A stretch of 64,000 bases of DNA from Bettongia penicillata ogilbyi (taxonomy: Eukaryota > Chordata > Mammalia > Diprotodontia > Potoroidae), in contig JAJHZJ010000220.1 of assembly GCA_023548195.1 (NCBI GenBank), forward strand, positions 2,301,279-2,365,278, read 5' to 3'. Under the pieces are notes generated by a model, which was not told the DNA's origin, did not search any database, and saw nothing but the letters and a program-made list of their open reading frames with translations. A program made the translations under genes and the position numbers. This document shows positions 45,061-55,384 of this stretch, one piece after another (the stretch's first letter is position 1; the number at the start of each line of letters is the position of its first letter).

Positions 45061-47130
45061 TTGACTTAGCTGAAGGGAAAAAAATAGCATGCTTGAACTT
45101 TAGAGAAAATACAAAGAAATAATCAACAGACAGGACTTCCAATTATCTGAGTGTAAGCAATACATACAACACAGATCAACAGATCCAACTGCCTGACCAT
45201 ACATACATACGTAGTTAATAGACAGAGAAGCACTAACATCTGTTTTCAAAGCTTCTCAGTGGCTGCCCCAGAGTCTCATCTGGCCAAACACTTCAAATGA
45301 GTAAGCCCCAAATAAAACCTCATCTTATTTATTTGTTTGTTTACAATTTTTTTTCCAAGCAAAACCATCACAACCTTTGAGACCCAGTGCCTTATTAGAA
45401 AATTATCAAAAGCTGTGGACCTCCTCTAATCAAGCTTTCCTTAATGGGCAGGCCCATCAATGGGTGAGGAATTATCTTTAACTTATTAGCATTACATACC
45501 TGTGTGGTATTTATGGTCTAGGATAGTATTACAAGGTAGAGGGATTAGAAATTCTAGTCAAGTATAGTAGCAATTCTAGGATTTGTAAGGTAATGAGAAG
45601 ATAGGGAATGATGAAAATATTATATTGAGATAAATCTAAGGGACTCTACTGATTATTCCACCCATTTAAAAGTAAAGATCTGTACTAGAAGAGAAGAGTT
45701 TTGATTAAGTCAGTTAGACAATATCAGTTGTGAACAGGAACTGTGTACCTTCTTGAATCAATTAAAGCTCCTGAAGAAACTTGGTCACAATCTGAGAAGT
45801 TTTTATGAAAGGGAAGAGCTATCTTGGTACCAGATAAACAGAAGCTCCCCTATATCAAGTCAAAAACTTCTACGTCAGACATAACCAATGTAAGGAGAAA
45901 GTGAAGGTGGGATTTATCTCTAGAAGAGAGGGAGATATTGAGGAGGTATCAGTCCTTCTGGCTTCTCCAAGCAGGATACTTGTCTTGATACTGCCAGGGT
46001 ACCCATCTACTCTATGATTGAGAGAAAGTGTCTACTCTTTTCCAAATTCTCCCACCTGATACCCATCTGTCCACAGTTACTATAATGGAATTTGCTTCAT
46101 TACCCAAATGTTTCCAATGAAATTATTTGTTTTTAACCATAAGGAGACCAAGAATTAACTAGAAAGAGCTATAATTGTAGTTATTTGCCTAAATGTTAGG
46201 AATTTTTCATAACTGGTATCTCAGAGCAACTGTGATTGAATTTGCAATATTTTGTCTAAAATAAACTTCCCAAAGCTACAGAGGAGAGAACAATATGGAC
46301 CTTATATGTTTTTCTATTTCCTCTAGACTTCAATTGAGTGAGTTCTTTTAACCTGTTGTTGCATAAAGGACTTACCAGAGTTTAACAACATAGAAGTAAA
46401 TAGATGACTGATAGCAAGAGCAAGGGTATGGCCATCTATGTATTTAGACAATTAATAAAATGGGGAAATAAGTTAGTTGAAATAGAACAGGATGAGGAAT
46501 GAAGATGTAAGACTATTTGAGTGAATCAAAATAATGTAGGATCTTAGTACAAAGTCAGGAATTGGAGTGGAGAGAAAGATTGAACCAGGAACTGAATTCA
46601 TTGAAGAAGGAAGAGGAATGATGGTAGTTAATAGAGAAAGGAGTCTGGGTTTTAGACTGGGCAATTTGTATAGCAGGAAATTTTATGGAGGAGAAGTTTA
46701 AGAGAATCTGGTAAAGGTAATGAGAAGCAAATATTCCCCCATCACATAGGGTTAAGAGAAAAAATATAGTCAGTACTGGAAAGGGTAGTTAAGGAAGCAG
46801 TATCATCAGGAAAAAGTCAGCTTTCAGTGAGTGACCAAAGATGGAGCAAGCAAGAAAGTAAAAGAGTTAGATGAAAGACAATTTGTTAATTATGAAACAG
46901 GCATTACCAAGGGCACATTGGAAGGGACAAGCCTATTTATAGCAGAATATTGTGACAGGAGGGATTGAGGTGAATGAGAATTTATTATATATGATTAGTG
47001 GCATTGGGAGGTATTAATAATCTCATGAATAGGCAATTTTCTCATTTGGGCAATTACAGATTTATGAGAATGCAAGTGGTAAGAGATAGGGACTAAGATT
47101 TATGTGGAAACACAAAGGCTGATTGTTTCA
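45059..47130. other. unassigned DNA
   Basis: About 2 kb with no gene or confident repeat. The section 46380-46760 might be antisense L2 sequence, but the similarity is too weak to claim. Confidence 0.4.
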
Positions 47131-47132
47131 GG

Positions 47133-47330
47133 TAGCATGATGACTCAGTGTATTGGATATGCAATTTCAAGATTAGAATACATGAGTTCAAGGCCAGTCT
47201 GAGATATTTACTAGCTATGTGTCCCTGGGCAAGTCATTTCACCTGCTTACCTATTTTTCTCCACTGTAAAAATAGGAATAACAATAGCACCTATGTCCTA
47301 GGGTTATTTGATGAACCAGAACATATCTAT
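47133..47330 (+). repeat. MIR/MON-like SINE
   Basis: GGTAGCATGATGACTCAGTG (head), CATGAGTTCAAGGCCAG (B box), CTAGCTATGTGTCCCTGGGC, AAGTCATTTCACCTGCTTAC, CACTGTAAAAATAGGAATAAC. Sense and nearly complete. Confidence 0.8.
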
Positions 47331-47569
47331 TGCCAAGAAATAATCCCTACATGACAAGAATTGTTAAGAAAAACTGTAACACAGTGTAGCAAAAATTAGG
47401 TTTGGGTTAACATCTTCCACAGTAAGTTCAAACTCTGGATACATATCATAAAAACATTAGAGTAGAAGCACAAGTAGCATTTACTACCTTTTGAAACTGT
47501 GAATATGGAGTAAAGTGAGTAAAAAAGGAAATAGTGAATTAGGGGGAAATTTTTATTTCAAATGTCTCT

Positions 47570-48380
47570 GAGAAGGGTTTGATATCTAAGATAGATAACT
47601 AATACAAATATACAAGATCAAAAGTCAGTCCTCAAAAGGTAGCTGGTCAAAGGAGATGATCTAACAATTCTCAAAATTATTTGCAAGTAGCAACCAAATA
47701 AAATATTCCAAATTACTAATAACTAGAAAAATGGATATCAAAGCAACAGTTAATTTCAACTCATGCACAGCAAATTGGCAAAAATGATTAAAGATAGATA
47801 TATTCAATATCACCATGGGCTATCTATAGAAAGACAGGCACACTAACAGCAATGTTGGTAGAACTGTTCATTCTGGAAAGCATTTTTGAATTATACAAAT
47901 AAAATGAATATGATGTTCATATAGTTTGATAAAATAATAATAATTTTATTTTATTTATAATTTTAATAATAATATTAATGGTTGATTAGGCACTGTGCTA
48001 AGTGCTTTTCAAATATTATTTTATTTAATTCTCACAACAACCTTGGAAATTAAGTGCTATTTTTACTCTCATTTTACAGAAAAAGAAACTAAAGTAAACA
48101 GGTTAAATGACTTGCCCAAGTTCACACAGTAAGTGCCTGAAGCTAGATTTGAACTTATTTCTTCTTGACCACAGATCCAGAGCCCTCTCATTCTACCCAA
48201 ATGCCCACTGTAAGGAAATGATGGGGAAAAATATTCCACATACACTGAAATATTTAGAAGAGAATATTTTGTAGTAGCAAAGAACTGGAAACAATTGGAA
48301 ACTCTGGGGTAGACATACTCTATCAGGTTCTGGTTGGATAACCATGTAGAAAATGGGAGACTCTTTGGCTGTGTAGAATT
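47570..48380 (+). mobile_element. L1 ORF2 C-terminal fragment, interrupted by a SINE
   Basis: 47640-47940 follows the L1 ORF2 3' region (GGTCAAAGGAGATGATC, AATGGATATCAAAGCAACAG, ATGTTGGTAGAACTGTTCATT, CTGGAAAGCATTTTTGAATTA). After a MIR-like SINE at 47945-48205 it resumes at 48225 with AGTAGCAAAGAACTGGAAAC and GGTTGGATAACCATG. Old and without open frame. Confidence 0.65.
47945..48205 (-). repeat. MIR/MON-like SINE, antisense, inside L1
   Basis: GGCACTGTGCTAAGTGCTTTT, TCTCACAACAACCTTGG, CATTTTACAGAAAAAGAAAC, GACTTGCCCAAGTTCACACAG and GATTTGAACTTATTTC in antisense MIR order. Confidence 0.85.
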
Positions 48381-48384
48381 CAAT

Positions 48385-48900
48385 AGTCCTTAATCAGTTT
48401 CCATCATCTGTCTTGTCAATCCTTTCAGCTACTTTGTTCATTATTGTACTTTGCTCATGGAGTCCTGTGAGAGATTATGTTATAAAGGGTGAAGCCTTGG
48501 GACTTTCTCCTCTCTGAAGTCATGTAACCCCAAGAAACTGGCTTATTTTTGGTCTCTGTGTTTGTTATTTTCAGTTTTAATTAAAGAAAATCAATCTAGA
48601 GGTAACAAGCAATAGCCAAATGAATTCTTGAGTAAAAGGCCCGGACAAGAGTTTGAACCCAACTTAGAATTTTGGCTTTGTAGAGCAAGTAGTGATCTGG
48701 ATCCAGGCCAAAAGCAGCTGAGAAGGCCATGCTTTAAGAGTTTAAAAAGGCCCTTGGTTCTATTTAGTTGCTCATGGAAGTCTTTAAAAGAGAAACAGTC
48801 CTGAGACTGTGATGGTTCCTATTTGCTATAGGAATCCACATCCAAAAGAGCATAGTTTAACTGTCAAATAAAAAGAAAAGTAACACTGAACTCTTTTGTT
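48385..48900. other. unassigned DNA
   Basis: No gene or confident repeat was seen. Confidence 0.45.
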
Positions 48901-48902
48901 GT

Positions 48903-49115
48903 TATTATTTAGGAGAGCTAGGTGACTCAGTGGATGGAAAACTGATACTGAATTCAAATCCCTCCTCAGACACAGTTTGCCTTGCTTTCCTCAACTGTAA
49001 AATTAACTGGAGGAGGAAATGACAAACTACTGCAGTATTTTTGTCAAGAAAAGCCTGCATGGGGGTTCACAAAGAGTCAAACATGACTGAAAACTGAACA
49101 ATTCTGTTTTTTAAG
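48903..49115 (+). mobile_element. complete MIR/MON-like tRNA-derived SINE
   Basis: GAGCTAGGTGACTCAGTGGAT (A-box region), GAATTCAAATCCCTCCTCAG (B box), CTCAACTGTAAAATTAACTGG, AGGAGGAAATGACAAACTAC, TTGTCAAGAAAAGCCTGCATG, AAAGAGTCAAACATGACTG. This is head-to-tail order without interruption. Confidence 0.88.
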
Positions 49116-49365
49116 CACAACTCTGACAGAAACAGCTTTATTCAATTCAATATTAATCCAATATCCAAGCTATTTCTGGCTTAGAAAGGACATGGTCAGG
49201 GGCATGGGGAGAGAATGTTGGTTTCCACATCTCTTTCTCTTTAAGCTGCTGAATCCAAATCCATCAGTGTTTTTCTTCAGAAAGACACAGATCAGCCTCC
49301 AGGGGTGCTAGAATAAAGTTGATGTTAAACCTAATATAATCCTAGCCAGTATGAATTTTTAAAAA
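49116..49365. other. unassigned DNA
   Basis: Nothing recognised. Confidence 0.4.
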
Positions 49366-49369
49366 AAGA

Positions 49370-49600
49370 ACTAGACTTTGAACCAGCGTACCTAAGTTTA
49401 AGTTTCAGATCCACCACACTTTATGATCTTGGGTAAGTGTTTCAGCATTTCTAAGCCTCCATTTCCTTTTGTGTAAAATGGGATAATGATATTGAATTAT
49501 ATACTTCACAAAATTATTTCAGGGATTAAGTGCAATAAAGTATATGAATATATTTTGTAAACTATAAAATGTTCTACAAATATGAGTTATGTTAAATATG
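49370..49600 (+). repeat. MIR-like SINE
   Basis: GACTTTGAACCAGCGTACC, CTTGGGTAAGTGTTTCAG, CCTCCATTTCCTTTTGTGTA, AAATGGGATAATGATATTG, CTACAAATATGAGTTATG in sense order. Confidence 0.75.
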
Positions 49601-49789
49601 ATCTAAGTACAGGTCTAAAATGCAACTAAATATTTAATATTATTTTTCAGCTGAATAATTTTGTCTAGTGTTTTTTGGCTATAGACAATGACAGCCAGTC
49701 ATCAATTCTGCTATCATTTTGATTTTTCCTTAAACTGGTAATGTGTATATAACCTTGTTTAGACAGCTATCATCAAAACACTAAAGCGT

Positions 49790-50045
49790 CAAAGAATTTA
49801 ATATAGTGGATAGAGTGCTAAATTTAGTCAGGAAAATTTGCGTTCAAATCCTGAGTCTAAAACTTACTTACTATGGGACTCTAGGCACATCACTTATACT
49901 CTGTAAATTCTCATCTCTTTATTTAAAAAGGAGCATAATAATTTTAATAACTACCTCTCAGAATTATTGTGAGGCTCATATGTGATGATGATATATGTAA
50001 GGAGACTTGCAAGCCTTAAAGAATTATATAACTGTCAGCTATGAT
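49790..50045 (+). repeat. MIR-like SINE, ending at the ERV2 LTR
   Basis: ATATAGTGGATAGAGTGCTAA, GCGTTCAAATCCTGAGTC, CTCTAGGCACATCACTTATAC, CTCAGAATTATTGTGAGGC, ACTGTCAGCTATGAT. The usual A/T-rich end is replaced by LTR sequence. Confidence 0.8.
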
Positions 50046-50563
50046 TGTTACGTACATTATATAAATATGGTCTCTATAAGGACTATACTAACATATTGAA
50101 TATGTTGGAGCTCCCCTTTTTCACAAGGGATTCACATTTTGAAATAGTAACAGAACCATCCAATCAGAAGTCCTTCTGAAGCTCAGGGCTGCTTGACATA
50201 CCAGTGATCCTTTGTAATAAACTATAACTGAATTTGGAGATGCCTGAAGCTTCCAACAAGCACAGAACCAGCCTTGATTGGCCCATATACAACTTTGAAC
50301 AGTAACTGCAGACTTGGGACTTGCAAAATATCCTGCTTCCTGGCTTACTGTATTTGCAGGAAGTCTTCCCCCTTAACCCCACTCTCCACCTGAAAGCCTC
50401 CACAAATTATAAATACCTACTCCTTTTTCCACTCCCCTCTGAGCAGCTGAAAACTCTGTCTCTTTGCTCCACTTACAAGTTATTCTCAGACAGTAAATAC
50501 TTTTCTAACCTGTGATTGAACTCCAGTTCATTTTTTTAGCCTAGGATTTCTACACCAAACAAG
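50046..50563 (+). repeat. ERV2 5' LTR
   Basis: Matches 53459-53970: CTCAGGGCTGCTTGACATAC, AACTTTGAACAGTAA with AATTTTAAGCAGTAA, CAAAATATCCTGCTTC with TGAAATATCCTGCTTC, TTCCCCCTTAA, CTCCACTTACAAGTTATTCT. TATAAATA at 50408-50415 is a plausible promoter box. The 5' edge is from alignment to the 3' LTR start; the 3' edge is approximate. Confidence 0.85.
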
Positions 50564-51800
50564 TTTACTGTTGTCCAAAGCAGGACAGGTTGAGAATATC
50601 AGCCACTAACCCTTGTTTTGGATAGGGGCATCAGGTACTGGATGTGTGATTGGCCCAAGTCCCCTCTGTTTGCTGGTTGGTTAACAGCTGTTTCTACCCT
50701 GATGCCTGAACTCCCACCTTTGGTGGAATCCATCCTCTGCCTTTCTTATCTGGGAGTCTATTGGGCCCCTTCAGAGATCCTCTTTATGAGGTATCTGTCA
50801 AACAGGAGATCTCTCTGTTTTTTCTCTCTATTTAAATTGAGACTACATTATTTCTTTGTTTAAATCAAGGCCATAGATAACACTCAGTCACAGCTTAAAC
50901 ATGGATTTCCCTGGCAACCTATTAAACTGTTAGAAATCACAGTATAGGCTGCTGTCGATTGGCTGAAAAACAACTGGATATCAGTAAAGATGACCCTCAT
51001 CTGTTCTGATCACAACAGGGAACTTTTGACCAAGAAAAAGATTAATATCTTAGGCATAATTTGAATGACCCTAAAAATAAGACCAAGTTCCCTGAATGGG
51101 ATGCTTTTAATAAAAATTCCTGGAAATAATTAGCAAGGAACACAGATCACAATTAGAATCAGAAAAGGAGTCTATGAAGAATTTGGATGCCACCGCAACC
51201 TCAGGTTAGCCACCCCTTTGTGCTTTCACATCTGCTTCAGCTTCCCCTCCTCCTCCTCCTCCTCCTCCTTCTGCATCCCAACCCTGTCCCATTCCACTTC
51301 ATCCTGACTCCCACTTACTTATTTCAGCCATGCCAGGTTTCAGTTGGGACTAGAGCAACTGAATATTAGTTTAGAACAAGAAGAAGAATGAATCCTCAGA
51401 CTCACTTCTACTATATTTGGAGAGGTCCCCATTACTATACCATATGGAGGTCTCTCCATTTGTGCCTTGATTGAGAGCCATTCCTTTTTTTTTTTTCTGG
51501 CTTTTGACTTCTCTGCCCATCTATAAGGTCTACACATCTTTGCTTGACTCTTTGTGCAACCATTTTGTTTTCACAAAAGGCCATATCACCTTCACTCTCT
51601 AGGATACTTTTTCCCCCAGGGGTGGCTTTCCCTTCAGTTGTTCATCATCTCTCTGCTCTGATAACCGCTCGAAAGTATCCTCTTTCACTCTGGGTAATAA
51701 ATTCAACAGATACTGGGCATGTCTCCTGTGTAGCCTCCATTTCTGTCTAGAGCGATCCCTTAAAATCTCTCTCTTCCATCTATTAATATCCCTCAGTACA
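50564..51800 (+). pseudogene. ERV2 gag/pro region, not readable
   Basis: Between the LTR and RT no confident gag or protease motif is visible in any frame. A (CTC)n run occurs at about 51247-51270. Position implies leader, gag and protease remnants. No clear primer-binding site was seen just after the LTR. Confidence 0.4.
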
Positions 51801-52560
51801 GTTACCTCTCCTATGGCCTCTTGGTCACTTTCAAAGTCCCTATAACACTCCTATTTTCCCTGTTCATAAACCTGGTAGTCAGGGATAGAGATTTGTTCAT
51901 GTTCTCTGTGCCATCAATGCTATTGTTATACCCCAACTTCCTGTTATCCCTAATTCCCATAACCTTCTAAATAGTGCACTTTTCCCTGCAGTAACTTCTC
52001 TATATCTATTTCACTTGATAACCATTACCTTTTTACATTTACCTGGAAAGGAACCCAACTCACCTGAACCATGTTTGTCCAGGGATTTACTGAGTCCCTT
52101 TCTTACCTTCCCCAGTTTTTAAACCAAGACCTTGCCTCCTTCATGTTTTGAGACTCCACCCTCCTACATTATATTGATGACTTCCTCCTCTACTCCCCTG
52201 ACTATGACACCTATGTCACAGAATAGCTCCCATCTCCTAACTCAGTTTGCTATGAGGCCACAATACTTTCAGCTTACTCTCTCATCTCTTAATTTTCCTA
52301 GACACTGTCTCTCTTCTTCAGGTACCTCACTTGAAAGCACTTGCCTTCAGGCTGTACTGCAGTTTCCTGTATCATCCACCAAGGGACAGCTCTGAGCCAT
52401 CCATGGATTGGTTTGTTATTGCCACCCCTGGATCTTTGGAATTTCATCCATCACCAGACCTCTACATGATGCCCTAAAAGACATCTCCCCTCACCCTTTC
52501 TCAGTAAACACTGACTCTCTGTTTTTGAGAACCTAAAATCAGCACTTCTCAACTCTTTTA
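51800..52560 (+). pseudogene. ERV2 reverse transcriptase remnant
   Basis: A frame near 52030-52200 reads FTWKGTQLT, later TMFVQGFTESLSYLPQFLNQ, and then LHYIDDFLLYSPDYDTYVTE. The catalytic YIDD is at 52170-52181 with both Asp codons intact. The QGFTESxxYxPQ block ahead of it is a class I pattern. Stops interrupt before and after. No RNase H or integrase was recognised. Confidence 0.75.
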
Positions 52561-53330
52561 CCCTTGGACTCCCTAACTACTTCCTCTCATTTGGACTATT
52601 TGCCTTCAGATAAGGTGGAGGGACGGGGTGGAGGATATTCTAATGCCCAAAAGTTCTCACCCAGAAACATGGTGATAATTTTTGACACGTTAAATGCAGT
52701 AGCCAAAAGACTACCAAACTTCCTAAGAGTAATGTTTGGCACAAAAGAACTCTTTAAGGTAATGGAGAAGATCTATCTGGATTCCCCTTCAATTGTCTAC
52801 ATTCTCCATGCCATGGAAGAAATTTTCAACTCACATCACACATTGCAACTATCTACTAGCCTCCCCTTGGGGAGGATTTACCTATCATGAATTTACTCTT
52901 TCAAACGTCATATCTACCCTAGAACCTTTAGCCTAATGGACTGGTAAGGCATCCCAAGGCCTACATACTTCCCTTAATTCTCTCGTAAATGTTAGATGAA
53001 GAAGGTGATATGTGTACTGTTGCTAACAGTTCTTATTGCAGCCAGGTGAATAACTCTGGGAAGGTGAAAATTAACACTAAAAAGATCTTTGAATAGACTG
53101 AATGACTGTATAATATCAATACCTAATGTTGAAGAGACCTCTGGAATTCCATCAAAAGCTTCCTGCCTACTATAACTTGGTGGTACTCTCTAATCCTTGC
53201 TTCTTCCATTGTCTTCATTTGCCTCTTCCTCCTCCTCCTTCTTCTTCTCCTTCTTTCCCTCCTTCTCCTCCTCCTCTTTGGTCTATTATTCTCTGATAGT
53301 TCACTGACTTTATGTCACAGTGCCTTAGTG
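52560..53330 (+). pseudogene. ERV2 env transmembrane-subunit remnant
   Basis: Near 53025 a frame reads CTVANSSYCSQVNNSGKVKI, a CX7C loop followed by the conserved S-G pattern of a transmembrane subunit. Near 53175 WWYSLILASSIVFICLF runs into a Leu-rich stretch (53210-53280, CTC/CTT-rich DNA) that looks like a membrane anchor. The upstream frame 52564-52890 (108 codons) has no recognisable motif. Broken by stops. Confidence 0.6.
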
Positions 53331-53450
53331 TCACTGGACTTTCATTGTATCCCCTGTCTCCTTAGGATACTGGCAAGCCCAAAAGATACAACTTACTCTT
53401 AATGGTGTTCAGGAGTAGGGGACAGGGTCCTAAAGTCTTCTTTGACCAAC

Positions 53451-53458
53451 AGGAGGAA
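53451..53458 (+). promoter_or_regulatory. ERV2 polypurine tract, short
   Basis: AGGAGGAA directly precedes the inferred TG of the 3' LTR. Weak but correctly placed. Confidence 0.4.
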
Positions 53459-53970
53459 TGTAAACATAGGTTTTATAATAGCTATACTAATCCTGTGGAT
53501 ATTTAGGCGCTTCTCTTTTTCACAAAGGAGTCAGACAATGTGGTAGTAGGACAACGAGACAATCAGAAGGATGTCTGAATCTCAGGGCTGCTTGACATAC
53601 CAGTGACCCTTTGCAAATGAACTCTAGTTGAACTTGGAGATGCTTGCAGCTTCTAGAAACCACAGAATCAGCCTTGATTGGCTCAAAATAAAATTTTAAG
53701 CAGTAATGCAGGCTTGGGACTTTTGAAATATCCTGCTTCTTTGATATTGTGTCCACAGACATCTTCCCCCTTAATCACCAATCCCCACCTGAAAAAGCCA
53801 CTAGAAACTATGAATAGTTCCTCCCTTTTCTATTCCACTTTGAGCATCTGAGGACTCTATCTCTCTGCTCCACTTGCAAGTTCTTCTTAGAGCTAGTCAA
53901 CAAATGTTTTTGAAACCTGTGATTAGACTCTCATTTTGGGTTTCTTTTGGATCCAGGGTTTCTTTCCTTT
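53459..53970 (+). repeat. ERV2 3' LTR
   Basis: The direct counterpart of the 5' LTR. The TATA-like word has changed to CTATGAATAG. Divergence from the 5' copy is considerable, so the insertion is old. Confidence 0.85.
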
Positions 53971-53974
53971 AATA

Positions 53975-54315
53975 ACTGCAATCTCAATTTACTGACAATA
54001 ACTTAACATTTTTTTTCAGGTTAAAGTCACTTGAATTTTTGGAGAGAAAAGCCATTTGGCAAAATATTTTCTATGTTGTCATAATAGTGTACTCCTTGAC
54101 CAATTCTCCTCACCCCATCAAAAACAATTGGTTTTCAAGGTCATAGTTTCACTGACATTAGGTTGAAAAGAAGTCATAAAAGTTTCCACTTGTATAAAAA
54201 GTCCCAAATGCAAATACTTTAATGAAACAAGAACATTCACTTGCCACTTTGATAAAATTATAATTGTTCCTACATATTATAATAAGATATTATAATATTT
54301 TCTTCTACTTCTGTT
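53975..54315. other. unassigned AT-rich DNA
   Basis: Nothing recognised. Confidence 0.45.
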
Positions 54316-54319
54316 GAAA

Positions 54320-54660
54320 TCAATAAACATTTGGCAAATGCTTATTTTCAGGGCAGCGAGTTAAATATTGGGAATATAAAAAGGAAGAAAATACTGTCTT
54401 TGCCTTCAAGAATCTTACAATCCAGTAAGGTATTTACAAAAAGACATCTGCATGAATCCCAATATAACAAATGTATCATAAGTACAGAATAGAGGTATAT
54501 AAGTAGGATAGTCTAAAATAATTAAGTAGAAAGAAGACCAACTATAGCTGAAGGCATCAAGGAAGAATTCAGGAAGGAGGCAGTACCTGGACTATGATTT
54601 GAAAAAATAAAGGATTTCAGCATTTGGAGATTTGGAAGATTCAGTCATACATGATCTACA
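54320..54660 (-). repeat. L2 LINE 3' end, antisense
   Basis: TCAATAAACATTTGGCAAATG, GGGAATATAAAAAGGAAGAA, GCCTTCAAGAATCTTACAATC, then CAAGGAAGAATTCAGGAAGG and CCTGGACTATGATTTGAA in antisense L2 order. Confidence 0.7.
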
Positions 54661-55384
54661 AAGAAGAAGTAAAAAGCAGGATAAGACTGATGACTAACAG
54701 ATAATTGAGTCATCTTGGAATGCAATATATCCAGAGGAAAACATATGTTAAAAGTAGCTATGGAGGGGCAGAGCCAAGATGGCAAAATAAAAGCATAGAC
54801 TTCCTTGAGTTCTTCCTGAAACTCCTCAAACTACCTGTAAAAAATGACTCTAAACAAATTCTAGAGCAGCAGAGGTCACAAAATGAAAGGGTGAAACACA
54901 TTTCTAGCCCAAGACAACCTAGAAGGTCAATAGGATAGGTCTGTTGCACCAGGCTGGGAGAAAAGCACAATCTAGCATGGGCCCCCAGCAGAGATGGTCA
55001 CACCTCAGGGGACTGAACCACTGGCAGGTATGATGATTTCCAGACTTCTCCACCCACTAAAGCCAAAGACAACTTAAACAGTCATTAGGAAAGGTCTGTC
55101 AGACCTGGGTGCAAGAGGTGCATGGTCAGGCCCCAATCCCAGGACAGTATTTGCAGTAGTGGTAGCAGGACCAGCAACTACTTCCAGAGCTCTCAGCCCA
55201 CAGACAGTGGGGAAATGGAGAAGTTGATCAGAGAAGGACTGCAGGGATCTCTTTGCTGACTCTGAGTCATAATTCTCTTGTTTTACCCTTGCTTGGACCT
55301 TGGTTGAAATTCTGCATTGTAGTCCTAGGGTGAGGAGTGTAATAGTGAGCAAAGTAGGATCTTTTGCTGTTTTTCTGGATTGAG

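Larger units (their letters stand above)
50046..53970 (+). mobile_element. ERV2: compact, decayed class I-like provirus
   Basis: Two directly repeated LTRs of about 515 bp flank about 2.9 kb that holds RT and env transmembrane remnants but too little room for complete gag, pol and env. RT keeps YIDD (52170-52181). The env end retains a CX7C loop and membrane segment. LTR divergence and stop-laden frames indicate an old insertion with large internal deletions. It lies at the end of a MIR-like SINE. Non-functional. Confidence 0.82.

Noticed and set aside
46380..46760. Antisense L2 segment
   Set aside because: Only a loose resemblance in composition; no specific motif order could be shown.
51187..51369. 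Proline/leucine-rich 60-codon frame
   Set aside because: Generated by the (CTC)n run inside ERV2; no support as a gene.
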